Assembly (NCBI RefSeq): GCF_038002345.1
Contig: NZ_JBBOCJ010000001.1
Coordinates: forward strand, 7,192,001 to 7,256,000
Direction of reading: 5' to 3'
Origin: Paenibacillus sp. FSL M7-0420
GTDB lineage: Bacteria; Bacillota; Bacilli; Paenibacillales; Paenibacillaceae
DNA length: 64,000 nt
Translations under genes and position numbers: made by a program
Part shown: piece after piece, positions 1-8,656 of the stretch
Position numbering within the stretch: position 1 is the first letter of the stretch
Layout of the letters: each line of letters opens with the position of its first letter
The notes under the pieces: generated by a model
Seen by the model: only the letters and a program-made list of their open reading frames with translations
The model's database searches: none
Told to the model about the DNA's origin: nothing

Positions 1-155
1 AGTAACTCCGCTTGTTCTTCCGTGATTTCAAAACCTTCAGTTTGTTCAAAGAAGGCTACACTAATCACTATGTTTCCTTGTAGTGTAAGAAATGCATTAG
101 CCTGTTCAAATTGCTCCTTGAATTTTGTAGAACCGCATAATGTAATTATTTTCAT
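1..155 (-). CDS. Nucleoside 2-deoxyribosyltransferase-like protein (partial, C-terminus outside window)
   Basis: The minus strand opens with ATG at 155 behind an AAGGA ribosome-binding site and reads without a stop to the window edge, giving 51 residues. It begins MKIITLCGSTKF and continues with an ITEEQ segment. The CGS start followed by a short helix is the beginning of the Rossmann-like fold of nucleoside 2-deoxyribosyltransferase-like proteins, which cleave or transfer the N-glycosidic bond of deoxynucleosides. The catalytic residues would lie in the missing part, so the activity is inferred from the N-terminus alone. It is the last visible gene of the AT-rich left segment and its downstream neighbours cannot be seen. 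Confidence 0.6.
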   Translation of the reverse strand, partial: MKIITLCGSTKFKEQFEQANAFLTLQGNIVISVAFFEQTEGFEITEEQAEL

Positions 156-247
156 AAGCATATCCTTCCTGAGCCGTTTTAGATGTTTTTCAGGTAACCC
201 GTACACTGTTCGAATTCTTGCTGAAGCTTGGTTAACCACTTGCCCAG

Positions 248-688
248 TTACGGAAAATCCAACTCCTCATTGAGGATACGGAATATCTCCCTAACCCGCG
301 CCGGATACCGGGCATCCAGCTCCTCCCACTGCCGCTTCGGTAAAATCAAAAATTCGTGCGTATCCGAAAAATATGAGTCCTCAAACAGCCGGATTTCGTA
401 TTTGTCCCGGATCAGCTCCTGAAAGCCGCGAATCGTGATGTAGCGGTCTTGTCCGCTAAAGGTAAGCGCAATCGAATGCAGTTGTCCATTGTAGGTAACG
501 TCCAGTCCCTTGTCCGTTGATGTCACCTCAACCGTTTCATCTGGAAGCCGTTTACCGAACAACCTGACGATCTCCTCGTCCTCTTCTCGCCAATCTACAA
601 TGACGCTGTACGCAAAAGTAAATTGCTCAAGCTGTTGCCCATCTCCTTCGAATAGCAATGTCAGTTCGCTGTCGCTTGGCATTCTCAT
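248..688 (-). CDS. Hypothetical protein, 146 aa
   Basis: I do not recognise this protein. The reading frame is open from a TTG at 715, but ATG at 688 sits at proper distance behind a GGGAGG site and is the better start, giving MRMPSDSELT. The protein is acidic and soluble, with no signal peptide or membrane segment. Alternating hydrophobic and charged stretches in the first two thirds suggest mostly beta strand; the C-terminus is helical. The codon usage looks coding and no competing frame is better. The neighbours are a partial deoxyribosyltransferase-like gene downstream and an aminoglycoside phosphotransferase-like gene upstream, both on the same strand, but neither suggests a role. Confidence 0.6.
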   Translation of the reverse strand: MRMPSDSELTLLFEGDGQQLEQFTFAYSVIVDWREEDEEIVRLFGKRLPDETVEVTSTDKGLDVTYNGQLHSIALTFSGQDRYITIRGFQELIRDKYEIRLFEDSYFSDTHEFLILPKRQWEELDARYPARVREIFRILNEELDFP

Positions 689-751
689 CCCGGTATCCTC
701 CCTGTGCCCACTCAATTAAAATACTATATAGACAGATAATAACCTTGTTGA

Positions 752-1549
752 TCAGGCCCAAACCAGATGCTCTACAACTTGGTAGAATCTTATTTTTGCA
801 TAATCAATCTCTGAAACTCCATAGGATGTAAAGAATAACTTGACCCATTGCTCGCCGAAGTTTCTGATAATGCTCTTCTCCGCTACTGCCAAATCATAAT
901 AACGGTCCGCAATCCCGCAGTTCCCCAGATCAATAAATCCACTTATAGAATCATCAGCAATGATGATGTTTGGCAGGCTGTAGTCACCATGTGTGAATAC
1001 TAAATCTTCTTTGAGTCCCCGAGAATGATTGTTGACTTCAAGCAGCAACTTTTCAACACTCTCCTCACCAAATCTTCTGTGCAGCTCCGTCGAATCATAC
1101 TTAATCCCTCCACTCAACTTGTACTGAATAGTGCTCATCAGCTGTTCAAATGAATGATCAAAAGGACAATCTTCAATTGAAACTTCATGAATTCTCCGAA
1201 GACCTTGTGCCAATAAAGAGATTATCTCTTCTGTATTTGAAGAATACTGCTTATCGGAAGCTTGAACGCCTGGCAATTCAAGTGTTAATAAATACTCATA
1301 ATTCCCGATCATACCGAAATCAATAACCTCCGGAACAGGTAACTTATTGTATAACCACAATAACCTATGGGCTTGTCTTTCTAAGGATTCAGCATGTCCT
1401 GCTTCCTGGATTTTCAAATATTTATTTACTCCACTTTTACCCTGAATATAATAGGTCTTCGCTGTATTCACCCAAATCAATGAAGCCTCGTCATCTCCAA
1501 CCAACTCAAGGAATTCAAAGGGTACTGCATCTTTTTCTCCAAAACTCAT
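752..1549 (-). CDS. APH(3')-like aminoglycoside phosphotransferase family protein
   Basis: This is a 265-residue protein kinase-like fold phosphotransferase. The catalytic block HGDYSLPN is followed some 18 residues later by GFIDLGNCGIADRYYDLA; this pair of motifs (catalytic Asp of HGD, Mg-binding Asp of FIDLG, then the ADRYYD tail) is typical of APH(3') enzymes, which phosphorylate the 3'-OH of kanamycin- or neomycin-type aminoglycosides with ATP. The length also matches that family. ATG at 1549 behind AGAGGTGG was preferred over the GTG at 1558. The gene stands alone. The family also contains kinases for other substrates, so antibiotic resistance is likely but not shown. Confidence 0.75.
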   Translation of the reverse strand: MSFGEKDAVPFEFLELVGDDEASLIWVNTAKTYYIQGKSGVNKYLKIQEAGHAESLERQAHRLLWLYNKLPVPEVIDFGMIGNYEYLLTLELPGVQASDKQYSSNTEEIISLLAQGLRRIHEVSIEDCPFDHSFEQLMSTIQYKLSGGIKYDSTELHRRFGEESVEKLLLEVNNHSRGLKEDLVFTHGDYSLPNIIIADDSISGFIDLGNCGIADRYYDLAVAEKSIIRNFGEQWVKLFFTSYGVSEIDYAKIRFYQVVEHLVWA

Positions 1550-1679
1550 AATTTCCACCTCTATGGCTTAATCAATATCGTTTCCAAATACATAGCATAT
1601 TCCTGCAAACTTAGGCAAGCATTGCAGGGTATTTCAATGATAGCTGCTGTATAGTAATTAGTGAAAGGCAGGTGAGTAT

Positions 1680-2528
1680 ATGGATTGGTTAAACAGATTT
1701 AACAAAGCAATTGATTATATAGAAAGTAACCTTGATAACGAAATTGACTATTCTTATATTGCAAAAATTGCTTGCTGCTCCGAGTTCCATTTTTCACGAA
1801 TGTTCTCATCTTTAGCCAATGTTACTCTCGCTGAATATGTTCGGCGTAGAAGGCTTACTAAGGCGGCTTTTGAAGTACAGAAACATAGTGCAAAGATTAC
1901 TGATATTTCTATGAAATACGGATATAGTTCCCCTGATGCATTTACGAGAGCCTTTCGCCAACTGCATGGCGTTACACCTGCTTCCGTTCGTGAAAGCAAT
2001 GTTCAGTTGAAAGCATATCCTCGCATGTCCTTTCAGATTACCATAAAAGGAGTCTCTGAGATGGAGTATCGAATTGAAAATATTGATTGTAGCCTCCGTT
2101 TTGCAGTTAAAAGGGAAACGGTAAAAACTGATGATGCTTTTAATACTGTTCCACAATTGTGGGCCACAGCACAAACAAATGGGTTTCTTCAAAAGCTGAT
2201 AGACATGTCTTGGGAAAATCCAAAATGCCAACTTGAAGGGTTGCTTGGTATCTTTGGTAAAGATGCAGCAATTAAAGAGGATACCTTTGATTTACTTATG
2301 GGGTGTAGATATGACGGAAATATACCGAACGATATGGAAGAACTAACTCTTCCTCCCTCTGTATATGTAGTTTTCCCTAACGATAACGTCAATGCTTGGC
2401 AGCGCTTATATACTGAATGGCTTCCTACATCTGGATACGAGCTTGCAAATCTTCCTTGTATAGAGAATTATTTAACTCCAGGAGCTAAAATAGAGCAGGA
2501 ATTATGGGTTCCCATCATTACCAGGTAG
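1680..2528 (+). CDS. AraC-family regulator with GyrI-like effector-binding domain
   Basis: This 282-residue cytoplasmic regulator has an N-terminal AraC DNA-binding domain of two helix-turn-helix units (residues about 5-105, with the family signature YGYSSPDAFTRAFRQLHGVTPA). A C-terminal domain (about 125-282) resembles the GyrI/AraC effector-binding fold that senses small hydrophobic or cationic ligands. The order is reversed relative to classical AraC and matches the SoxS/Rob-like plus GyrI type. ATG at 1680 follows CAGGTGAG. It is divergent from the APH-like gene at 752-1549 across about 130 bp, so the two may share a regulatory region. Its ligand and targets cannot be read from the sequence. 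Confidence 0.85.
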   Translation: MDWLNRFNKAIDYIESNLDNEIDYSYIAKIACCSEFHFSRMFSSLANVTLAEYVRRRRLTKAAFEVQKHSAKITDISMKYGYSSPDAFTRAFRQLHGVTPASVRESNVQLKAYPRMSFQITIKGVSEMEYRIENIDCSLRFAVKRETVKTDDAFNTVPQLWATAQTNGFLQKLIDMSWENPKCQLEGLLGIFGKDAAIKEDTFDLLMGCRYDGNIPNDMEELTLPPSVYVVFPNDNVNAWQRLYTEWLPTSGYELANLPCIENYLTPGAKIEQELWVPIITR

Positions 2529-2577
2529 CGAATATTTAATATCACTTTGACCACAGGTTTTATATATCAATATAAAT

Positions 2578-2610
2578 AAAAGCCCATTTCCTTCAAAGAA
2601 GTGGGCTTTT
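2578..2610. terminator. Bidirectional rho-independent terminator
   Basis: An AAAAGCCCA arm and a TGGGCTTTT arm form a hairpin with A/T runs on both sides. It lies between the convergent AraC-type gene and the ABC permease gene and can stop transcription from both. Confidence 0.85.
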
Positions 2611-2620
2611 GAACAGAACT

Positions 2621-5212
2621 TCATATATTCTCTTGCTTTAATGCATCAATAATATTCTCCTTTTTTATTTTTGCTCCGGAATAAACAACCGCAGAGCTGA
2701 CAATGACAAATACACACACAATGACAGACAGAATGCTCATCCAGGGCAGGGTGAACCCATAGCTGAATTTGTTCGCAAATGCTTTATAGATCAGAACCAT
2801 CACGGCGAAACTGACAGGAAGCCCATACAAGAGCGACTTGACCCCATAAAAAACACTCTCATAGTTCAGCATTTTTGCAAACCCCTTTGGCGTCGCGCCT
2901 ACGGATTTCAGCATCGCAAATTCCCGTTTCCGAAGAGCCAGCCCTGTAGAGATCGTATTAAAGATGTTCGCAACGGAAATCGCAGAGATTAATACGATAA
3001 AACCGTAAGAAAAGACGTTCATCAGCAGAATCTGTTGTTCTTCTCTTATTCTGGATTGATTTACATTGTAGACATTCAGATTGGTCTCATTCATCGCTTC
3101 AATTTCCTGCTGCGTTTTCAACGGTTCCGTGCTTTTCAAATGGAGGTACATCGAAGCGTTAGCCAGCTCCTCGCTGTCTGCCAGCCGATTCATGACGCGT
3201 TCTGACACGATCATATTTAACCCGCCTACGCCTAACGGGCTCATCCCCATCGGTGCCTTATCTGTCAATGCGGCAACTATCACTTTATTTGTCTTCGTTT
3301 CTTCCCCGCCCGCTTTAAAAAAACTCGTTAGCTCGATAGGTTGTCCGACATTCGCATATATGGACTTCGTCTGAATATATTTCCCCGTATCTATATCTTT
3401 GTAATGAATCGTATCCATCACGATTGCGGCGGGATGATCCAGATCCGTAAGCTGTTCGTAATCTGCGTGAGCCGCTCTGGCATAGGCTTGCAGGCTAGAA
3501 TCATTCAGTGCATAGAGCTTAATTTCGTAAGGGTATTTCCCGTCTTGGAGCATACTCTTATCCTGCTTAACCTTCTCCTGCAATTCGTCGGCGATGCTTG
3601 CTGTATAGACCCAAGCGTTCCTGACTAACTCATGACTCACGCTGTATTCCGTGACGCCATCCAGAGATACAAGCGATTGCATCAACTGGTCATCTAGTCT
3701 TTCGCCATTACTGGACGACACTTCAATATCGTAATTAATGCCTTCCAGCGACAATGCCAGAGATTGTGTCAGGCCAGTCGTGAAAAACGATATCGTCAAA
3801 AACAAAACGATGCTGATGACAAGCGAAAAAAGAATAACATGATATCTTCGTTTGTTCCTTTTTAAGTTTTTCAGCCCGATTTCTGCTTCGATTCCGAAGA
3901 GCTTACGAATGATCTCGGGCGTCTTCACTGCATTGGCCGTAAGCTTTACGTCAGTGGTTTGGCGAATCGCGTCCATAGGAGATACCCTGGAGGCTTTAAC
4001 CGCCGGGAGATACACCGAAACGAAAATCGTCAGCATCGAAACAAGACAAGTCATCAAGAGCAATAACGGCGTGACGATAAGCCTCAGCTTTTCACTAGTC
4101 CATAATGCCCCTTCAATCATTGTGTTCATGAACGAAAAGGTGATTCCGATTCCGGCAAGACCGCATAAGATGCCAATGGGAATGCTGATCAAACCAATGA
4201 CGATACCTTCAAAAAATACGGAATTTCGCTTCTGCCTTTTCGTCGCCCCCACGCTTGCGAGCATCCCTAGATGGCGGGAACGTTCCGAGACGGATATCGC
4301 AAAAGCGTTATAGATGAGTCCAACCGAGCCAATGATAATGATCCCTAGAATGATTGCCGATAAGGAGAACATCATGCTGGACGAGGCCCCGCTGCTGGAC
4401 AAGCCATAATAACGAAGCAAATCGTTATTATATTGGATAGTGTCAATTTGGTTTTTCTCAGCCAGCTTCTCCGCATGTGCGAACAAGAACGGATTGACCT
4501 GCTGCAAGACAACCGACGCATCTACCCGATCGTCCCCCCCGATGATATGATCATCGACATAGCTAATAATCGTATAAGCCGGGGCCCAAGCCTTTTCCGA
4601 CACCGGGCGTTTAATGAAGCCTACCACCGTATAATCCCTAATTATGCTATGCTGTAATGTCTCGGTCAATGTGCCTTCTTTCCTGCGCAGCGGTTCCGTC
4701 TGATCCAGGGGATGATCGCCCCCTTGTTCGAACCGGTCGCCTACGCGAAGCGTTAGACGGTCGCCGATTTCGTACTTCACTTTGCCATTTGTTGCAACAG
4801 ACTCGGAGATCACAACCTCCTTGTCCGTGTGCGGAAGACGTCCCTTGCTTATTTCTATCTGAAATTGTGTGAACCCTTGCACATCATATTCCTTAATGAA
4901 CAAGTACGGCTTATTGGAATTTTGTCCCCCTTCTAATGGGGCATACCCAAGGTCTCTTGTGATTGCAACCGTTTTGGTTGCATCATCGCCCTGTATCGCC
5001 GCAAGCTGCTTCTTGGTTATATCTTGATACTGAATATGCCACTCCCCTGTATCTGTGATAGTTTGTCTAATCATTAAATCCGCAAAGGAAAAAATAAGCG
5101 TAATGACAGCGGTCATCATGGATACCGAAATAATTACGCCAAAAATAGTCACAAGTGTTCGTCTCTTGTTCTGCTTCAGATGCCGGATGGTTAATGTATT
5201 GACAATATTCAT
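2621..5212 (-). CDS. FtsX/MacB-type ABC transporter permease, 863 aa
   Basis: This is the membrane subunit of an ABC transporter. It holds two FtsX repeats. Each has one membrane helix (about residues 17-45 and 455-478), a large extracytoplasmic domain, and three closing helices (about 280-400 and 755-850). It therefore has eight helices, as in MacB/LolE-like permeases, and not the ten of BceB. Such permeases act by mechanotransmission on lipids, lipoproteins or peptides rather than by classical import. Its ATG overlaps the stop of the ATPase gene by four bases, so the two are translationally coupled. With the VanZ-like protein and two-component system upstream, a role in envelope stress or antimicrobial peptide defence is a reasonable inference; the substrate is unknown. 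Confidence 0.85.
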   Translation of the reverse strand: MNIVNTLTIRHLKQNKRRTLVTIFGVIISVSMMTAVITLIFSFADLMIRQTITDTGEWHIQYQDITKKQLAAIQGDDATKTVAITRDLGYAPLEGGQNSNKPYLFIKEYDVQGFTQFQIEISKGRLPHTDKEVVISESVATNGKVKYEIGDRLTLRVGDRFEQGGDHPLDQTEPLRRKEGTLTETLQHSIIRDYTVVGFIKRPVSEKAWAPAYTIISYVDDHIIGGDDRVDASVVLQQVNPFLFAHAEKLAEKNQIDTIQYNNDLLRYYGLSSSGASSSMMFSLSAIILGIIIIGSVGLIYNAFAISVSERSRHLGMLASVGATKRQKRNSVFFEGIVIGLISIPIGILCGLAGIGITFSFMNTMIEGALWTSEKLRLIVTPLLLLMTCLVSMLTIFVSVYLPAVKASRVSPMDAIRQTTDVKLTANAVKTPEIIRKLFGIEAEIGLKNLKRNKRRYHVILFSLVISIVLFLTISFFTTGLTQSLALSLEGINYDIEVSSSNGERLDDQLMQSLVSLDGVTEYSVSHELVRNAWVYTASIADELQEKVKQDKSMLQDGKYPYEIKLYALNDSSLQAYARAAHADYEQLTDLDHPAAIVMDTIHYKDIDTGKYIQTKSIYANVGQPIELTSFFKAGGEETKTNKVIVAALTDKAPMGMSPLGVGGLNMIVSERVMNRLADSEELANASMYLHLKSTEPLKTQQEIEAMNETNLNVYNVNQSRIREEQQILLMNVFSYGFIVLISAISVANIFNTISTGLALRKREFAMLKSVGATPKGFAKMLNYESVFYGVKSLLYGLPVSFAVMVLIYKAFANKFSYGFTLPWMSILSVIVCVFVIVSSAVVYSGAKIKKENIIDALKQENI

Positions 5213-5892
5213 CGCCTGATCACCTCGTTTTTGGCAATCCTCCCATCTTCAATCGAAATGATTCTGTCGGCTTGCAGGGCGATCCGTTCGTCATGCGTGA
5301 TTACGATCAGTGTCTGATGATAGGTCTTATTCAGCATTTTCAATAAAACGACGATCTCGTTGCTATTCCTGCTGTCCAGATTCCCGGTGGGTTCGTCGGC
5401 CAGCATGATCGCAGGATTGCCGATGATCGCCCTGCCAATCGAGACACGCTGCTGCTGTCCACCGGATAGCTGATTCGGCAGATGGTTTAATCGATGCTGC
5501 AAATTCAACGTATTCACAAGATCAGCCAATTGCTTTTGATCTACCTTTTGTTGATCCAGCAAGAGCGGCAGCGTAATATTCTCTTCCACCGTCAGGACGG
5601 GAATCAGATTGAAAAACTGGTAGATCAGCCCAATTTGCCTCCGTCTGAAGATGGCCAACTGCGTTTCGTCCAAGGTATACATATCCGTATCCTGAACATA
5701 CACTTTCCCGCCAGTCGGTCGATCCACACCGCCCAGCATATGAAGGAGTGTCGATTTCCCCGATCCGGAAGGTCCGATAATGGCGACGAATTCACCTTTT
5801 TGGACCGAAAAGGAAACATCATCAAGCGCCTTCACCGCCGATTCGCCTGTGCCGTATATTTTGGACAAATTTTCAATGGTTAAAATCTCCAT
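5209..5892 (-). CDS. ABC transporter ATP-binding protein (MacB/LolD-type)
   Basis: This 227-residue ATPase has Walker A GPSGSGKST (about 40-48), Q-loop YQFFNLIPVLTVEEN, signature LSGGQQQR, Walker B IMLADEPTGNLDS and switch ITHDE. The FNLIPVLTVEEN and DEPTGNLD wording is typical of the LolD/MacB/BceA group that pairs with FtsX-type permeases. ATG at 5892 lies seven bases after AGGAGG and is preferred to the GTG at 5898, which would be too close. The permease gene follows with a four-base overlap and the VanZ-like gene precedes it by 24 bases, so all three are probably on one transcript. Confidence 0.9.
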   Translation of the reverse strand: MEILTIENLSKIYGTGESAVKALDDVSFSVQKGEFVAIIGPSGSGKSTLLHMLGGVDRPTGGKVYVQDTDMYTLDETQLAIFRRRQIGLIYQFFNLIPVLTVEENITLPLLLDQQKVDQKQLADLVNTLNLQHRLNHLPNQLSGGQQQRVSIGRAIIGNPAIMLADEPTGNLDSRNSNEIVVLLKMLNKTYHQTLIVITHDERIALQADRIISIEDGRIAKNEVIRR

Positions 5893-5916
5893 TGCCACCC
5901 CTCCTTCCCTAGATGC

Positions 5917-6855
5917 TCAATTCCAGGTATACACCATCTCTCTATATCCAACATCCCAAAGGGTTTCATTCCCCTCAATGGTTATCTTGAGCTCATTAGC
6001 CCGGGTGAGATGAAGGATCCTATTATCCGGCTCATGGAGCTGATCTTCTGCAGATACAGACAGGAGCTCATTCCCGTCAACGGTAACCTTAAGGCTGCCC
6101 TGAACATCCTTATGATCAGGAATTCCATAATTCAAGCTAAGATACAGTTCTCCCTTATTGTCTAGCGAATAGGTATATGTTTCCTTCTTTTTACCTTCGA
6201 TGCCATACACATTATATTGGGGTGTCACGTCTTGACCGCCAATCTTAAGACGGTCCTGTTTGGTTCCCGTTAATCGATTTCCGGTACTATCTTCCCATTC
6301 GTTTATCGCTACAAAAGGGGCCAACTCTTTGGTGAACACTTGATCCACTACTCCTAAGACCCCCCACACGCCGAGCATTAAGACAGCACCGGCAAATCCC
6401 GTAGCAGTGATATTTCTCCAGTAGGTTTTTGTACGGAAGCCAATCTTGTACGCCCCGAATCCAATAGCAGCGCCCAATGAGTTCTTTATGACGTCGTTCA
6501 TGTCAAAGCTGCCGAGGAATGTTAGGGCCTGGATGGTCTCCACCACAAGAATGGACAGGATAAACCCTGTCATGAAGCGAACAAAACTGGTGCGGTATAA
6601 CAGCGGGAACAGTATGCCAAAAGGTATGAAGGCTGCAAGGTTTCCAATACCCACCAAGTCCATCAGTGTCGGATGCAGGAGATCGGAAAGACCCGGCACC
6701 CTAAAAAAATCGTCCGGCAAAAAAATAAAGGTGTACTGACTGGTTTGATCTACAGTATCCGCTCTGCCGAAAGCAAAAAACATAAAATAAAGAATAATCA
6801 GGGTGTAGCCTATCGTGATAAAAAAAGTAATCTTGCGCTGCTGCTTCATTTGCAT
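5917..6855 (-). CDS. VanZ-like membrane protein with C-terminal outer domain
   Basis: This 312-residue protein begins with a VanZ-like domain: four to five membrane helices within residues 10-165 and the conserved stretch NLAAFIPFGILFPLL, then ETIQALTFLGSFDMNDVIKN. VanZ proteins give low-level teicoplanin resistance, and relatives are found with antimicrobial peptide resistance genes. A C-terminal domain of about 140 residues follows, rich in beta strand and predicted to be outside the cell. I do not recognise it. ATG at 6855 behind GGAGGT was chosen over ATG at 6876. The gene heads the ABC transporter unit and is preceded by a candidate regulator-binding array. Confidence 0.8.
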   Translation of the reverse strand: MQMKQQRKITFFITIGYTLIILYFMFFAFGRADTVDQTSQYTFIFLPDDFFRVPGLSDLLHPTLMDLVGIGNLAAFIPFGILFPLLYRTSFVRFMTGFILSILVVETIQALTFLGSFDMNDVIKNSLGAAIGFGAYKIGFRTKTYWRNITATGFAGAVLMLGVWGVLGVVDQVFTKELAPFVAINEWEDSTGNRLTGTKQDRLKIGGQDVTPQYNVYGIEGKKKETYTYSLDNKGELYLSLNYGIPDHKDVQGSLKVTVDGNELLSVSAEDQLHEPDNRILHLTRANELKITIEGNETLWDVGYREMVYTWN

Positions 6856-6882
6856 GGTTGTACCTCCATCGTTCATCTGATG

Positions 6883-6943
6883 ATTATCATTTTATCTGTC
6901 TAAAATGACTTTACAGTGACGTTGGAGGTGACAGTTCAGTCAC
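6883..6943 (-). promoter_or_regulatory. Candidate promoter and response-regulator box upstream of the VanZ-ABC unit
   Basis: On the minus strand a GATAAT -10-like hexamer (6883-6888) has no good -35 box. Upstream, TGAC (plus-strand reading) recurs at 6906, 6917 and 6929, spaced 11 and 12 bp, followed by TCAC at 6940. OmpR-type regulators bind direct repeats spaced about one helical turn and replace a weak -35, so the regulator encoded at 7959-8642 is the natural candidate. This is inference from spacing only. Confidence 0.4.
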
Positions 6944-6956
6944 TTACGGAGTGCTG

Positions 6957-7958
6957 TTAAATGACATGCTTATAAAATTTGATCCGAAACTCTGTACCAG
7001 TCCCGCTGTCGCTCGTTACATCAATCACGCCGTTCTGGCTTGCAATGATGCTGTGAGCCATCGCAAGCCCTATACCGATGCTTCCTTCATTAGCATTCTT
7101 TCCTTTATAAAAACGTTTGAATATATAAGGCAAATCCTCTTTCGGAATGCCCTCTCCGTTGTCAGCAATAACGATTTCCGTAAATAGCACGTTGTCGGAA
7201 AATGTGATGGTAATCGCACCGCCCTCAGGTGTATGCTCCACTCCATTCTTCAAAATATTGATAACCGCTTCAGCAGTCCAATGCAAATCGCCGTCAAAAG
7301 AGACGTTGTCATCCCCTGTGATGGAAACGGTCTGTCCCTTAATATCCATCGGAATCATAACCGGCTCCAGTGCCTTTTGGATTAGGGTTTTCATGTGTAT
7401 TCGATCTTTTTTGAACGGGATCGTTCCCGCATCCATTTTCGCTAGCTTTAATAAGGATGAAACAAGCCAATCGATCCGTTCAAGCTGAATGCGAATATGA
7501 TGGGTGAACTCCGTTCTTTTGTGTGGAGGCAGATCAGGGGCGCTTAACAGATCTGCCATGACTGTCATAGAGGTGATCGGTGTTTTGAGTTGATGTGAAA
7601 TATCGGAGATGGCATCGGTCAGTTGAAGCTTATCCTGCTGCAATAGCGAACGATGCTCGGAGAGCATGCGTGTCACCTTGTAAATATCATTCTTTAAGAT
7701 GCTAAGCTCACCTTCTTGATTATCGCGGGGGTCAAGGGAAGCCTGGCCGCTGCTAATCTCCCGCAAATAGACGGACAGCTTCTCTAGCTCGTAATATCTC
7801 CGTTTTGTGAATAATACAGCTGTGCCGGTAAGCAGCACGGATACAATAATAACCAGGGCTGCGGCGGCAGACGAAATGAAAGCAGCAATGACGGTCGCCG
7901 ATAAGCTGATCGAGCCCATGACGAGCAATAATACTAGATTTTCCCGATTGCGCAGCAT
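6957..7958 (-). CDS. Sensor histidine kinase with short sensor loop
   Basis: This 333-residue kinase has two membrane helices close together (about 8-28 and 31-50) with almost no outer loop. That design is seen in intramembrane-sensing kinases that take their signal from a partner transporter. HAMP-like linker, HisKA domain with phosphoacceptor His122 in SHQLKTP, and an HATPase domain with N-box NILKNGVEH, DNGEGI and GIGLAMA follow. Its start directly abuts the stop of the response regulator gene. The ABC permease encoded at 2621-5212 could be its sensory partner, as in Bce-like systems, but the permease architecture differs from BceB. Confidence 0.88.
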   Translation of the reverse strand: MLRNRENLVLLLVMGSISLSATVIAAFISSAAAALVIIVSVLLTGTAVLFTKRRYYELEKLSVYLREISSGQASLDPRDNQEGELSILKNDIYKVTRMLSEHRSLLQQDKLQLTDAISDISHQLKTPITSMTVMADLLSAPDLPPHKRTEFTHHIRIQLERIDWLVSSLLKLAKMDAGTIPFKKDRIHMKTLIQKALEPVMIPMDIKGQTVSITGDDNVSFDGDLHWTAEAVINILKNGVEHTPEGGAITITFSDNVLFTEIVIADNGEGIPKEDLPYIFKRFYKGKNANEGSIGIGLAMAHSIIASQNGVIDVTSDSGTGTEFRIKFYKHVI

Positions 7959-8642
7959 CTAATCACCAACCTTATAGCCTAAACCGCGTACCGTTTTGAT
8001 CAGAGCCGGCTGCTCCGGATGATCCTCCAGCTTTTCCCTTAGCCTTTTGATATAGACCGTTAACGTGTTGTCATTCACGAAGTCGCCGGCCACGTCCCAG
8101 ATTTGCTCCAAGAGCTGATTCCTGCTGAGGACCTGTCCAACGTGGTTGCCAAAGATCAGCAATAAGCGGTATTCCAAGGCGGTTAGCGAAACTTCGGCAC
8201 CGTTCTTATATACTTTGCCTTCCAGCGTATGGATGCGCACATTGTCAATGTCGATGACCGCTCCGGCGTGGGACAGCTTCTGGTATCTCCGCAAGACGGA
8301 TTTGATCCTGGAGAGAAGCTCGCGTACCCGAAAAGGTTTGGTAATGTAATCATCGGCTCCCATATCGAGCCCCATTACGACATTGACCTCATCATCAATC
8401 ACCGTTAAGAAAATGACCGGAATATCCCGCCGTTCCTTCACCATCTTGCATAATTCATAGCCCGTTCCGTCTGGAAGCTGTAAATCGAACAGGCACAAAG
8501 TGAACTGATCGATGTCTTCGGCAAGCACCTTTCGGGCTGAAGCGGCATTATGGCAGAGAACAGTCCAATAACCCTCTTGCTGCAGCGAATATTCCAGTCC
8601 CGAAGCGATCGTCTTATCATCTTCAACTAATAATATTTTCAT
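7959..8642 (-). CDS. OmpR-family response regulator
   Basis: This 227-residue regulator has a receiver domain with acidic pocket EDD (residues 7-9), phosphoacceptor Asp53 (LFDLQLPDG) and the conserved Lys in DDYITKPF, followed by a winged-helix domain ending YIKRLREKLEDHPEQPALIKTVRGLGYKVGD. It is encoded directly before its histidine kinase with no spacer and 14 bases after the U32 peptidase gene. The likely targets are the VanZ-ABC genes downstream, where phased TGAC repeats precede the promoter. It resembles VanR/BceR-like regulators of cell-envelope defence; the inducer is unknown. Confidence 0.9.
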   Translation of the reverse strand: MKILLVEDDKTIASGLEYSLQQEGYWTVLCHNAASARKVLAEDIDQFTLCLFDLQLPDGTGYELCKMVKERRDIPVIFLTVIDDEVNVVMGLDMGADDYITKPFRVRELLSRIKSVLRRYQKLSHAGAVIDIDNVRIHTLEGKVYKNGAEVSLTALEYRLLLIFGNHVGQVLSRNQLLEQIWDVAGDFVNDNTLTVYIKRLREKLEDHPEQPALIKTVRGLGYKVGD

Positions 8643-8656
8643 CGGAAGGTCATCCT

